Positions 1-8,628 of a stretch of DNA of 64,000 nucleotides are shown one piece after another; position 1 is the stretch's first letter; the number at the start of each line of letters is the position of its first letter. The stretch comes from Marsupella aquatica (lineage: Eukaryota > Marchantiophyta). The notes beneath the pieces were generated by a model. The model saw nothing but the letters and a program-made list of their open reading frames with translations. It did no database searches and had not been told where the DNA came from. A program made the position numbers and the translations under genes. The stretch spans positions 7,130,001 through 7,194,000 of the forward strand of contig OZ316896.1 of assembly GCA_973895155.1 (NCBI GenBank), given 5' to 3'.

Positions 1-730
1 TTGTCAGACCTTACACCATTGGCTATATTGGTTGAGCACTCAATGAGATCAAATGCCATCAATTTGACAATGGTGTTTCAATCGTGCCCATGCTTGGGAT
101 TTTCCTGAACATGAATGGCCAACACACCCAACCAAGCTAAGAGCAAAACTTGAGCAAAAGGCTTTGCACAAACTTTGGCATGAACCTAGCCCACGGCAGC
201 AATACTACATGAGAGATGTGAACCCCATGAAGAAATATCGAGAACAAGAATACTTATCTAGCACTATCTCAGTACAACTTAGACAACTTATTGCTCAGTA
301 TAGACTAAGCTCACACCACCTTGAAGTAGAACAAGGGAGATGGAAGGATATTGACAGGAAAAATAGGGTTTGTCAACTATGTGATAGCTCTAGTATAGAG
401 AATGAATATCATGTATTCATTGCTTGCAAGTTTTATGAGGGGGTTAGGATGGCATCTCAAATCTTGGTGAAAGATTTGTATGCATTGTTTGGTCTGCCCC
501 CTCAGCAACTTGGAAGATATATCTTTGCGGTGGATAGGGAAAGGAGAATAGGTTTGGAAAATCTTTCAGGCCTCTCTAGGTCCATAGTTTCTTTGAGGAC
601 ATAGTTGTCCTCTTCTGAGCAATCTCTTTTGGTTGCTCTTTTCTTTGATTGCATTGTACTTTACTTTTTGTGGCAGCTCCTTTGACTTTCATGGTCCCGG
701 AGCTTATAATACATTACCATTACCATTACC
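1..730 (+). mobile_element. LINE 3' end, 5' part outside window
   Basis: Terminal part of a non-LTR retrotransposon running in from the left edge. It holds the last part of ORF2 (to 604), about 110 bp of 3' UTR, and a simple-repeat tail of ATTACC units at 712-730 in place of a poly(A) tail. Such short tandem tails are typical of many LINEs. The next sequence belongs to the methyltransferase-like gene, so this LINE probably landed just upstream of it or in one of its introns. Its target duplication cannot be checked because the 5' end is off the window. Confidence 0.75.
70..604 (+). CDS. LINE ORF2 C-terminal fragment (zinc-binding tail)
   Basis: The reading frame is open from about position 70 to the TAG at 602-604; the true start lies outside the window. 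The protein has the block common at the C-terminus of plant and bryophyte LINE reverse transcriptases: a YRLSSH segment, a basic stretch (DIDRKNRVC), then a zinc-binding pattern C-x2-C ... E-Y-H ... C at 379-440, where the peptide CQLC is followed by IENEYH and then C. Reverse transcriptase itself is not in the window. The frame is intact over about 180 codons, so the copy may be fairly young. Confidence 0.65.
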
Positions 731-777
731 AAAGATACAATTGTTCATGCAAGGAAACAATTCCTTGAATGCAGAGG

Positions 778-838
778 ACCAAGAAAGCCAAAGCACGGGG
801 ACAACAAGTCAAATGCCTAAGAGAATCAAAAATTTCAG
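778..838 (+). CDS. Possible upstream exon of methyltransferase-like gene 1
   Basis: A short Lys/Arg-rich coding-like stretch ends at a good splice donor (AG|GTGAGA, GT at 839-840). An acceptor-like TGCAG precedes it near 777. The following intron would be 839-1033, ending in TTTTGACTGTAG. In the phase that keeps this exon open (last codon split after its first base), the next exon stays open only to about 1105, whereas the long downstream frame needs phase 0. Either an indel lies near the junction or this exon is mis-drawn. It is included because the intron itself carries two copies of the palindrome described separately. Confidence 0.3.
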
Positions 839-858
839 GTGAGAAACATTTTTCTTGT

Positions 859-883
859 TTGGACAGAGATGGTCTCTGTCCAA
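859..883. repeat. Family 1 palindrome, copy 1
   Basis: Perfect 11-bp inverted repeat: arms TTGGACAGAGA and TCTCTGTCCAA around a TGG centre. This is the most symmetrical of the family 1 copies in the window and lies in a predicted intron. Confidence 0.9.
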
Positions 884-936
884 GAGTGTGACCTTCCGTT
901 ACATTGATTTTAGTTCAATATATTTCTGGTTATGAC

Positions 937-961
937 TTGGATGGAGATGGTCTCTATCCAA
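937..961. repeat. Family 1 palindrome, copy 2
   Basis: Arms TTGGATGGAGA and TCTCTATCCAA around TGG, with one imperfect pair. It lies 53 bp after copy 1 in the same predicted intron. The same arm positions vary between copies (C/T and A/G), while the centre and outer TTGG/CCAA are kept. Confidence 0.9.
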
Positions 962-1033
962 CAAGCAAGTGATAGTTTGTTGTCAAATCTCATTGATTGT
1001 AGATAACTTATTTTCCCCTAATTTTGACTGTAG

Positions 1034-3406
1034 GATTATTTGGCATTGGCAAGGATGACCATGGGGAGAAAAGACTTGAAAAATGTATATTGGTTGCTCT
1101 TTGCTGAGAATGATCTTTTCGAGCTCTGGCAATTAGTGTGCCAGATGTGGATTGGTGGACATCTTCCTGATGGAGCTGGTACACAGGGAAACAAAAGGTC
1201 CGAAAAGGGTATAACGGTCGCAATGTTTTGTTGTTTTGATGGTGAAATCTCAAGTAGAGATTTGACCAGAATTTTGAACAAGGTGAAGTCAGGTCAGGTT
1301 TTATTGAAGAAGGATCCGACAAATAAGTCAGATGTTCTAGCAATGGAGGACTTTGCAAAGGAGGTGAAGATATTGATCAAACTGAAGTCTCTTATTGGAG
1401 ATTACTACTTCAAGAAGGATCCGAAAAACTTCCCAGCAGATAGTGATTGGGTTAAAATAATTGAGGTCCTCCCATTGTTAGGTGCCGAGTCGGAGTTGAA
1501 CAGGTGCCGAAGAGCAGCTGGTGAAGTATGGTTGACAAATTTATTGAAGTCTAATCATACAAAGGAGAGTGAGATATTGCCAATGACATTGGTGATGCGT
1601 CTAGATGATATTTACTGTCAGAAGTTTGGCGGTGGGACAAGTTCTTGGACCCAACCGTGGGTCACATTTTTTAGTAACAACCTAATGAAGACAGTGGATC
1701 CGGAGTCGTTGGAAGAACAATCTCCAACATGGCCTCTTGCAATTGTTGATTTAAGCCGACTTCAACAGAAGGAGTGGACCAAAGTAGAGATTTTGGTACT
1801 CTTCCAATACATAGTAGAGCTATCACGGAATCCCACCATTGTTGTGATGATAACTGTCCATCCAGGTTACCTTGTACTGAATGTCCTAAGCGCTCTTCGT
1901 AAATTAGGACATTCAAAAACTCTCACTATTCACATTGAATATGGGAGTTATTATCGAGATGATCAACCTCACCCTCATGACTCATGTTGGAAGGGAGGAA
2001 TAGAAGAAGTTATCTTTGCGAGAATTTCTCGCGAAGAGAACGTCAGCTGGGATGAAGTGTTCAAGCCCAACCAGATGAAGCCAAAATGGGTGTATGGTGA
2101 AAAGGATACTGATTTCGTGGTTGAGAAGGTCAAGGGAAAGGGAAAGGCAAAGGACGCGGACAAGGAGTCATTACATGTAGATCTAAGAAATATGATGACC
2201 CCAGAAGAGGCGGCAATACTTCTGCACATGGCACCTCGATTTGAGACGGTCAGTGCTCGGGGTGGGTGGGTGAATCCTCACGCCAAACCCACACGGATGA
2301 TCCAAAAGATCATCCAAACACTGTCCGAGCCGGGGGATTTGATTCTTGACTTTTTCTCTGGCGGTCAAGTGATGAAGGCATCCCTTTTTTCTCAACGTGA
2401 ATGTTTTGTTTATTGTGACTCTCAACATGAGAGACATTTTGTGGAAGCATAAGCTTCGTTCCTTTGTGAGAAGGTTCCCACCATCAAAGATCGTTATGAT
2501 TGCTATGTCGGTGGAAGTTCTAGACATTGGGAACCCTCTTCTGCCGCTGTTGCTATTGACGATGAATCAGATGGTGATCAAGAAGATGGAGCTGACCAAT
2601 CAGTCAAAGACGATGGGCCATTGGAGGGGGCATACGTGAAGAATTTGGATGACCGAGTTGGCGAGGGTGAAAATATTGACCTTGTGGAAGACGATATGAT
2701 TGTTGGATCTGCACCTTGCAGTTCACCAATTACAGATGTTGCCCCCATGGGCCCCAACGAGGGCCAGTATGATGATAACTTGGATAGAGATGGTCTCCAT
2801 CCACAATTGCCTGGACAAGAGATGGAAGTTGATACGTTTGAAAAACTGTCTTCAAACAACCTTCTCAATCAAGGTGCGGAGAGGCATGGTGAGTCCAATG
2901 AACTCGACACATTGGGATTGAGACCACAACCCATCCAAATAGCTGACATTCCCGTGAATGAAGCAAGTGCATCCATGACTGCTGACAACCAGGCAGGTGC
3001 TTCAATTTGTCCCGATACACTCTTTTCCACTTCTGATGACAAATTGGTGTTTGTTCGATCACAATCAAGAAGTCCCGTTATCCTTCCACTCTCAAAAAAG
3101 AAAGGGAAGAGAGTAGGATCAACTGGATATAAGTCACTTGAATATGATTGTCGATGTTACGTGTGGAAAAGTGGACCCGATGTAGGAACTGAAGTTGCTT
3201 TGGATGCTGTTCAATCAATTTTGAACAATGACTCGTACAAAAAGCACAAGAAAGATCCAACTTATAGAAGTGGAGAATTGGGATTGATAACTCCGGTTTG
3301 GTCTGCACCTTATTGGATAGAGGAGAGTACCTCCGATGTCAATTATGAGATCCAACAAGAGCTTGGTGATGATATCTTGATTGATGAATATGGATCTCAT
3401 TGTTAG
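1034..3406 (+). pseudogene. DNA N4/N6-methyltransferase-like gene 1
   Basis: One reading frame runs from a predicted splice acceptor at 1033 to a TAG/TAA-type end at 3406, interrupted only by TAA at 2450-2452. About 470 codons precede that stop and 317 follow. The C-terminal half of the first part resembles the beta-class layout of bacterial N4-cytosine/N6-adenine methylases. A region at 1738-1760 occupies the place of catalytic motif IV but reads IVDLSR instead of a DPPY-type tetrad. It is followed by a Pro-Thr-Arg anchor at 2288 (KPTRMIQKIIQ) and an AdoMet-binding motif I-like PGDLILDFFSGGQ at 2330-2368, in place of D-P-F-x-G-x-G. After the stop comes a strongly acidic tail (2545-2700), then a basic KKKGKR patch near 3090. 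Loss of the PPY residues suggests no methyl transfer; a DNA-binding or regulatory role is inference. No homology search was possible. Confidence 0.6.
2780..2803. repeat. Family 1 palindrome, copy 3 (inside ORF)
   Basis: Arms TGGATAGAGA and TCTCCATCCA around TGG, with one wobble-type mismatch. Unlike the other copies it lies inside an open frame, in the acidic tail of gene 1, where it encodes NLDRDGLHP. Either the tail contains an unrecognised intron or the motif has spread into coding sequence. Confidence 0.8.
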
Positions 3407-3552
3407 CCAAGATCTAGATTGAGCCATGTGACCTTATCAATTTGATATAATATAGTCTGTATAATTATACTTCAAGTTTAACAATTAGAGCATCAGTATC
3501 AATATCCATCTCCTCTTTACGGTTTCTCAATGAATACGGTCAGTATGCAGGA

Positions 3553-3576
3553 TTGACAGAGATGATCTCTATCCAA
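3553..3576. repeat. Family 1 palindrome, copy 4
   Basis: TTGACAGAGA, then TGA, then TCTCTATCCAA. One G is missing from the left arm and the centre is TGA instead of TGG. It sits immediately upstream of, or at the extreme 5' end of, the phosphatase-like reading frame, after an acceptor-like TATGCAG. Confidence 0.8.
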
Positions 3577-3599
3577 ACTTCAAATGTGGTTTTTTCTCC

Positions 3600-4215
3600 A
3601 AGATTGGTATTTGTTGCACTTGCGGAACCAAGACCTTGTTCCATCAAGCGCAAATTGCTGATTTTGGATCTTAACAAAATACTTTGGGATTTAGTTGAAT
3701 TCCAAAGCAAGGGAAAATCCAGAAATGTTGTGACCCCAAGTGGAGTGCATTGGGATAGAAAAAATGGAATTAGTTGCATGTATACAGAAAGGCCAGGGCT
3801 CCATGAGTTTCTAAAGTTGGTTTTTGACCGATTTGACGTTGCAATTTGGACATGTGCTGGGGTACAACAAACAGTGAAAATGCTGAACATGATGTTCACT
3901 ATTGAGGAGAGATTGAAACTTAAGTTTGTATTCACACAGGTGGAAGCCTTTGACACAGGCATTCAAAGGTGTGACATTACAAATGGAAAGGCAAATCTGC
4001 TAGTGAAGGATTTTTGGGTGGTATGGAGTGGATTTGGAAATCTATATGATGAAACCAACACCCTCCTTGTGGATGACTCCCCCCTTAAGGCATTTGCCAA
4101 CCCAAGCATGACCGGACTATTTCCAGTGCCCTACACGCATGCCAATCGTGGAGATAATTTTCTTCTTACAATTCTTTGGCCTTGTCTTGAGAAACTATCG
4201 ATCACATGCAAGTGA
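3600..4215 (+). CDS. FCP1/NIF-type phosphatase-like protein
   Basis: About 205 codons resembling the NLI-interacting-factor (FCP1 homology) branch of HAD phosphatases. The block LLILDLNKIL at 3655-3684 occupies the site of the catalytic D-x-D-x-T/V loop. The first Asp is kept, but the second, the general acid, is Asn and the Thr/Val is Ile. Further on are a ERPGLHEFLK block, FDVAIWTCAG, and a well-kept LLVDDSP motif at about 4063-4086. Plant genomes have a divergent NIF-like subfamily with an Asn in this loop, so this may be such a gene, probably with weak or no phosphatase activity. The open frame reaches back to 3553 across the palindrome; the true start or exon boundary is unclear. It ends at TGA 4213-4215, where another frame continues (next entry). 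Confidence 0.6.
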
Positions 4216-4666
4216 CATTAGATGTTATCTTCTTCTTAACTCTCCACTGTGGTCTCTATTGCACATAAAGAGAGACAAGGTAAAAAATGAAATTACTTAT
4301 GATCAACTTAGTAAGAGATGCGCAACAAAAATTTGGAAGTCACAGTTTACGCATAGTGTGTTGGACCTCAATAGCAATGAGATTCCTTGGAACGTGAAGC
4401 ATTGTATATGTAGTTTACGTCCTGAGGCAGAACTTGACGATGCACTTGTCACCTCACTTGCTAAAGCATTTGTAGGACGGGACTATTCAGGTCCGTATAG
4501 AGAAAATCCCAGACACTTTTTGCGGGAGATTATAGCCATTAGGAACAACACCACCAAGTTTCAGCTCCCTGAAGATAAAGGGACTTGCAACCGTGACACT
4601 AGGGTAGATAGTAAAGGAGACAGGGGCACGTGCTCAAATACACATTGTAAGGAGCACTTTGTTTAG
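4139..4666 (+). pseudogene. Possible frameshifted continuation of the phosphatase-like gene
   Basis: Open frame of 175 codons in the +2 frame relative to the phosphatase-like ORF. It overlaps that ORF's end and continues for 450 bp. Composition (charged, with blocks such as KHCICSLRPEAELDD and AFVGRDYSGPYRENPRHF) looks coding. The simplest reading is a 1-bp indel near 4200. I do not recognise the domain; it could also be a separate exon. Confidence 0.4.
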
Positions 4667-4812
4667 AGATCTGACTCATGTTAAGCCCCTTAGATAGAAT
4701 AAATACATTTTAAATTTGGAGATAATTGTATTAATATTATTTTATAATCTATATGGAGTTATGTCATTTTGTTCACACATATTCAAGGGCTTCTTTGTGC
4801 TGAAATGTTTTT

Positions 4813-4905
4813 ATAAGTATGATCTCTATCCTACTATTCTTTGTGAATTAATAAATAATGATCTCTATTCTATTATTCTTTGTGAATCAATAAATGATAT
4901 AATAT
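4813..4905. repeat. Two-copy direct repeat with half palindromes
   Basis: Two adjacent copies of a unit of about 41 bp beginning ATGATCTCTAT and continuing through CTATTATTCTTTGTGAAT and AATAAAT. Each begins with the right half of the family 1 palindrome (TGATCTCTATCC-like). The region is very AT-rich and may be the 3' end of the element that carries genes 1034-4666. Confidence 0.7.
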
Positions 4906-4945
4906 GTATTATTTATTAATATAATACTAATATGATTTGGCCTAT

Positions 4946-5002
4946 AAAGTGTACATTTAGAGACCAAAAAGTGTACATTTGGGGACATGAAAGTGTACAT
5001 TT
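4946..5002. repeat. Three spaced copies of AAAGTGTACATTT
   Basis: The 13-mer AAAGTGTACATTT occurs at 4946-4958, 4968-4980 and 4990-5002, spaced 22 bp apart (about two helical turns). The linkers are related (AGAGACCA, GGGGACATG). The core TGTACA is palindromic. It lies just beyond the phosphatase-like region. Confidence 0.85.
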
Positions 5003-5239
5003 CAAGATTGATTTGTGAACAAAAGAAAATACACTTTTAATGAATAGGCTGATGTTGGGACACTCGACCTCCGTATAGCAATGCAAACAACCCACATAGT
5101 GAGCACACATGCGGACTCTACAAATCCTATGAGTTCTATTGTAATTCCTTGTTGGAAACATGTATCACAGTGTCTATACAATCAGTCATAGGTCTTAGCC
5201 GCAATGAAAAGGCTTAGCCGTAGTCACAAGTCTTACCTG

Positions 5240-5455
5240 CAATGGATCACAGGTCCACAAACAAGCTCCAATCTGCTCCCTTCAGCTATGGTAGTTGAAA
5301 CAATATCAATTGTTGCTCCTGCACGAGTAGCCTGCAGAACAGATGCAATCGCGTTAGGAGGTACAATGAATACTGCCATAGTTAAAGTCCTCCGTGCTTT
5401 TGGAAGTTTTGGGATGGAAAAGAGTGGTTCCAAATGCAAGTGCTTTGATCACTAG
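5240..5455 (-). pseudogene. Exon-like fragment, possibly succinyl-CoA ligase alpha-like
   Basis: Minus-strand exon-like interval with an acceptor-like TGGCTAG at its 5' side and a strong donor CAG|GTAAGACTT at 5240. The peptide contains AVFIVPPNAIASVLQATRAG, which resembles the VPP-F-A-A-A-x-x-E-A block of succinyl-CoA ligase alpha subunits, followed by an AEG where that family has TEG. The first third is in another frame, so a 1-bp indel is present. No neighbouring exons were found. The assignment is tentative. Confidence 0.3.
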
Positions 5456-6130
5456 CCAGAAAAATCTATCCGCGAGCTGTCACCGCCGTTCCACAAAAAC
5501 CATTCGCTTCCGCAGCCAACAATGGTAGGCACTCAACTTGATGACCTATCGACAACTGAAGGACATCCCGACAATCCTCACGGCCTCCCGATGCTCGGTA
5601 TGGGTGCAGCAAAAGGGAAAAGACCACAACTGTCACCAAGACTGTCATCCGTCACCTTCAAGAAACCCCAACCTCCGACTCCTCAAACTCCAACTAGCTC
5701 CTCACGAAGGTTTCAACAGCCACGCCCTTCTTCGCCCTACCAGCCAAAACCTAAATGTCCTTAAACAGATCGAGCAGGAGCTTCACAATGTAGACTGCAA
5801 GCCCAAGGAGCATCACCGCAACTGCCTGAACTCTGCTCCTCGAGAGAAAAAAGAAGCACATTACGCGCGGGAAGGGAAGTGGGCAACACAAAAAAGGAAA
5901 ACCCTACGTAAAACCCCAAACCTTGGACCCCTCACGTTCTAAGTTGATGGCAAACACTCCAAAGTCACTCCCAAAGTGAAGTTTAGTGCCACTTAAATAC
6001 CAAATTTGGGGACTTAAGTCATAAAGGGGAGCCACTCAGCCTTACCGTTTGAGTGAGCCGTTGAGTGTCACCCAAAGTGGGACAAAGCTACAAAGTGTCA
6101 CTGCATGGCCATCTTGGGTATGTAACTACA
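5456..6130. other. Unassigned stretch
   Basis: Short open frames on both strands, including a proline-rich one at 5522-5764, with no recognisable domain, no splice signals that join them and no repeat structure. I see nothing that can be supported as a gene. Confidence 0.4.
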
Positions 6131-6134
6131 GATT

Positions 6135-6162
6135 TTGGATGGTGGGGATGGACTCCATCCAA
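6135..6162. repeat. Diverged family 1 palindrome, copy 5
   Basis: TTGGATGG ... CTCCATCCAA with small insertions in the left half. The right half (GATGGACTCCATCCAA) matches the family consensus closely. It lies 1.3 kb beyond the gene cluster and may be a stray copy. Confidence 0.5.
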
Positions 6163-6189
6163 TGGTGCTTTAGTGAAGCATAAGCCCCT

Positions 6190-6455
6190 CACCCCCTGAA
6201 GTTGTAACCGGCCCCCACCCCCCCCCCCCCGCCCTTGATATTTAAACCCCCCTAAACCCCTTTTAGTGACCCCCCCCCACACCCTTGACATATAACCAGC
6301 ACACACTTGAGATATAAACCCCCTTTACTGACCCCCACCCCCTTGAGACCTAACCGGCCCACCCTTGACATATAAACCCTCATAAACCCCCTTTAGTGGT
6401 GACCCCCCACACCATAGATCTGCCCACCCATAGATCCTAAACCCCCCTAAACCCA
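6190..6455. repeat. Degenerate C-rich tandem repeat
   Basis: Four to five imperfect copies of a unit containing CACCCTTGACATATAAACC, CCTAAACCCC and TTTAGTGACCCCC, with a C-run near 6220. The recurring CCCCTAAACCC resembles plant telomere repeat on its C-rich strand, but the period is about 60-70 bp, so this is a minisatellite and not interstitial telomeric DNA. Confidence 0.65.
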
Positions 6456-6814
6456 CTATGGAGTATATGAGACATTAGGGCATCTCATCGTGTACTGAGT
6501 TTGTAAGTGTTCAATATAGCGGGATGTTGGTAAAGAGGTCGCCAAATGAGTAGTGCAACCCCCCTATATGCCCATTATCAAATTAAAGCCCACAACACAA
6601 TGCAAGTACAACCATCATGTGCTAGAGTGTGCACAATAGGTCACAAAGTAGGGTGGAAACTTTTCCTAGTCTTATCCTAAACCAAAAAGCACTCGCAGTC
6701 GTTTGTAGTGTTCATGTGAACCGGTGCAATGGTTCCGAGTCATTTAAAGTTGCAAAAAAGGACTTAGTGGCCTTAGTCCTATAAGGTTTGGTCTAAAATG
6801 CCCCGGTTTCTACT
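6456..6814. other. Unassigned stretch before copia element
   Basis: No open frame of note, no recognisable repeat. The left boundary of the copia remnant is not sharp, so part of this may belong to it. Confidence 0.35.
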
Positions 6815-6829
6815 AGTGTATTTACAAGG

Positions 6830-8203
6830 CACACCTTGTGGCCAAAGGGTACACCTAGAAGGAAGGCTTTGACTACACAGAGATTTTCTCACCAATTGTC
6901 AAACTCGCTACTATTTGTGTTTTACTTGCAATTGTGACATTCTATGATCTTGAGTTAAATTAGATGGATGTAATTATTGCTCTTTTGCATGGATTGCTTG
7001 ATGTGGAGATTTGTATGACTCAGCCTCCAGGTTTTATTGACAAGAAGACCAGACACTTGGTATGTAAGCTCTTGCACTCGTTATACGGATTGAAGCTGAG
7101 TCCCAAAAATTGAATAAGTGTTTTGATTCTTTCATGTTGTCTCAGGGGTTCATGCAAAGTGAACATGATTGTTGTATTTACATGAAGGAGGTGGAGAACT
7201 ACTCACACTTTGGTTACATTGTGGTGACATTGTACGTGGATGACATGTTGATCCTAGCTGAGAATAAGTTTGATATTGCCCATCTGAAAGCAATGTTGAG
7301 TAAGGAGTGTCAATGAAGGACTTGGGTCAGGCCAAAAAGATTCTAGGGATGGAGATTCATCATGACAAGGAGCAAAGGCAATTATGGTTGTCTTAGAGTC
7401 AGTATTTGGAGAAGGTACTTGCAAAGTGTGGAATGAAGAATGCAAAACCAGTTGGTACTCCATTGGTTTCACACTTCAAACTCTCAAAGAATGACTGCCC
7501 TTCTAGTGAGAGTGATATATTGGAGATGAAATAGGTGGGTAGTTTGATGTATGCGATGACATGCACTAAACCTGACATTGCCCCTTGTTGTGAGCATTTT
7601 AAGTAGAGTTATGGCAAATCTTGGCAAGCTTCACTAGGAAGCAGTGAAGTGGGTTTTGCGGTATCTGAAAGGTAGGTCCTTAGATTATGGGATTCTATTT
7701 GACAATAAAGCAAACCCTACATTAGAGTTGGAAGGTTTTGTAGATTCAGATTATGCTGGTAACTTGGATAACAAGAAGTCTACTATAGGCTATGTGTTTA
7801 CATTGGATGGAGGTTGTATCAGCTGGAAGTCGGCAACTCAATCCCGTGCTGCATTGTCTACTATTGAGGCTGAGTACATGGTTGCCTGTGAGGCAACCAA
7901 GGAGCTGATCTAGCTACGGAGGTTGGTGAGTGATCTGGGTCTTTCACAAGAAAGACCAATGCTATTGTGTGATAGTCAAAGTGCTTTGCATTTGGCTAAG
8001 AACCCTGTGTTCCATGGCAGGACAAAGCACATTGATATTCGTTACCACTTCATCTATGAGGTGATTGAGACAAAGAAAATGTTTCCGGAGAAGGTGGCTT
8101 CAGAGGAGAACGTGATAGACATGCTTACCAATGTTTTACTTACAAGTAGCTTTAGTCATTGTGTGGATATAATTAATTTTAGAGCCAAACCAGAGACTAT
8201 GTA
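6830..8203 (+). pseudogene. copia pol remnant: reverse transcriptase and RNase H
   Basis: Recognisable blocks in order: FDYTEIFSPIVK (about 6870); MTQPPGF with SLYGLKLSP (7015-7105); the catalytic YVDD box in TLYVDDMLI (about 7228-7255); GQAKKILGMEIHHDK (about 7328-7372); then RNase H with VDSDYAGNLDNKKSTIGYVF (from 7740), SRAALSTIEAEYM and [13 protein letters not shown]. The frame is broken by several stops (for example at about 7110, 7314, 7911) and by indels. The RT active site itself is conserved, so decay is recent enough to leave motifs readable. Confidence 0.85.
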
Positions 8204-8272
8204 GATATGTTCTTTAGTTATATATTGTGATTCACCTAAGCCATTGTGTGAATTGGAATAAAGGGTGGAGAT

Positions 8273-8417
8273 TGTTAGGAATTGACGTTCAGTTCCCATC
8301 TTCTAGTTAGTTTGTCCTTACTAGGGTTAGTTGACCCTTGATTAGTCTAGGATAAGATCCACTTATTTAGGCTCTCACATCTTAGTCCCCCTTGGGAGGT
8401 ATAGGTTGGAGGGAGAA

Positions 8418-8504
<87 letters not shown>

Positions 8505-8628
8505 CACATGTAGACTCATATGCTATGGATCCTTCAGGGTTTCTCCACTTGGAGTGTCTCATCGGTGTAGCATCTAATTGAGTCAGTGTCTCTCATGTTT
8601 TGCATTGCTGTCTAGTCCAGAGCTAACA
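8273..8628 (+). repeat. copia 3' LTR
   Basis: Begins TGTTAG after the polypurine tract and ends CTAACA, a perfect 6-bp terminal inverted repeat. Length is 356 bp, usual for copia. It contains a 78-bp TC microsatellite. Confidence 0.8.
8421..8498. repeat. (TC)39 microsatellite
   Basis: Uninterrupted run of 39 TC units inside the copia LTR. Perfect purity suggests recent expansion. Confidence 0.97.

Larger units (their letters stand above)
839..1033 (+). other. Predicted intron carrying two palindromes
   Basis: GT-AG interval of 195 bp between the putative upstream exon and the long methyltransferase-like frame. It contains two near-identical 25-bp palindromes, at 859-883 and 937-961. No other structure is recognisable. 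The first intron of the second methyltransferase-like gene (28637-28793) likewise carries two palindromes, of a different family. Confidence 0.5.
6815..8628 (+). mobile_element. Decayed Ty1-copia element, 5'-truncated, with 3' LTR
   Basis: Starts inside the reverse transcriptase (RLVAKGYT, GFDYTEIFSP) and runs through RNase H, a polypurine tract (8261-8271, AAGGGTGGAGA) and one LTR. Gag, protease, integrase and the 5' LTR are missing. Stop codons and frameshifts throughout show it is dead. No second LTR is present, so no target duplication can be assigned. Confidence 0.85.

Noticed and set aside
6400-6440. Interstitial telomere from CCCTAAACCC words
   Set aside because: The words are not head-to-tail; the real period is about 60-70 bp.
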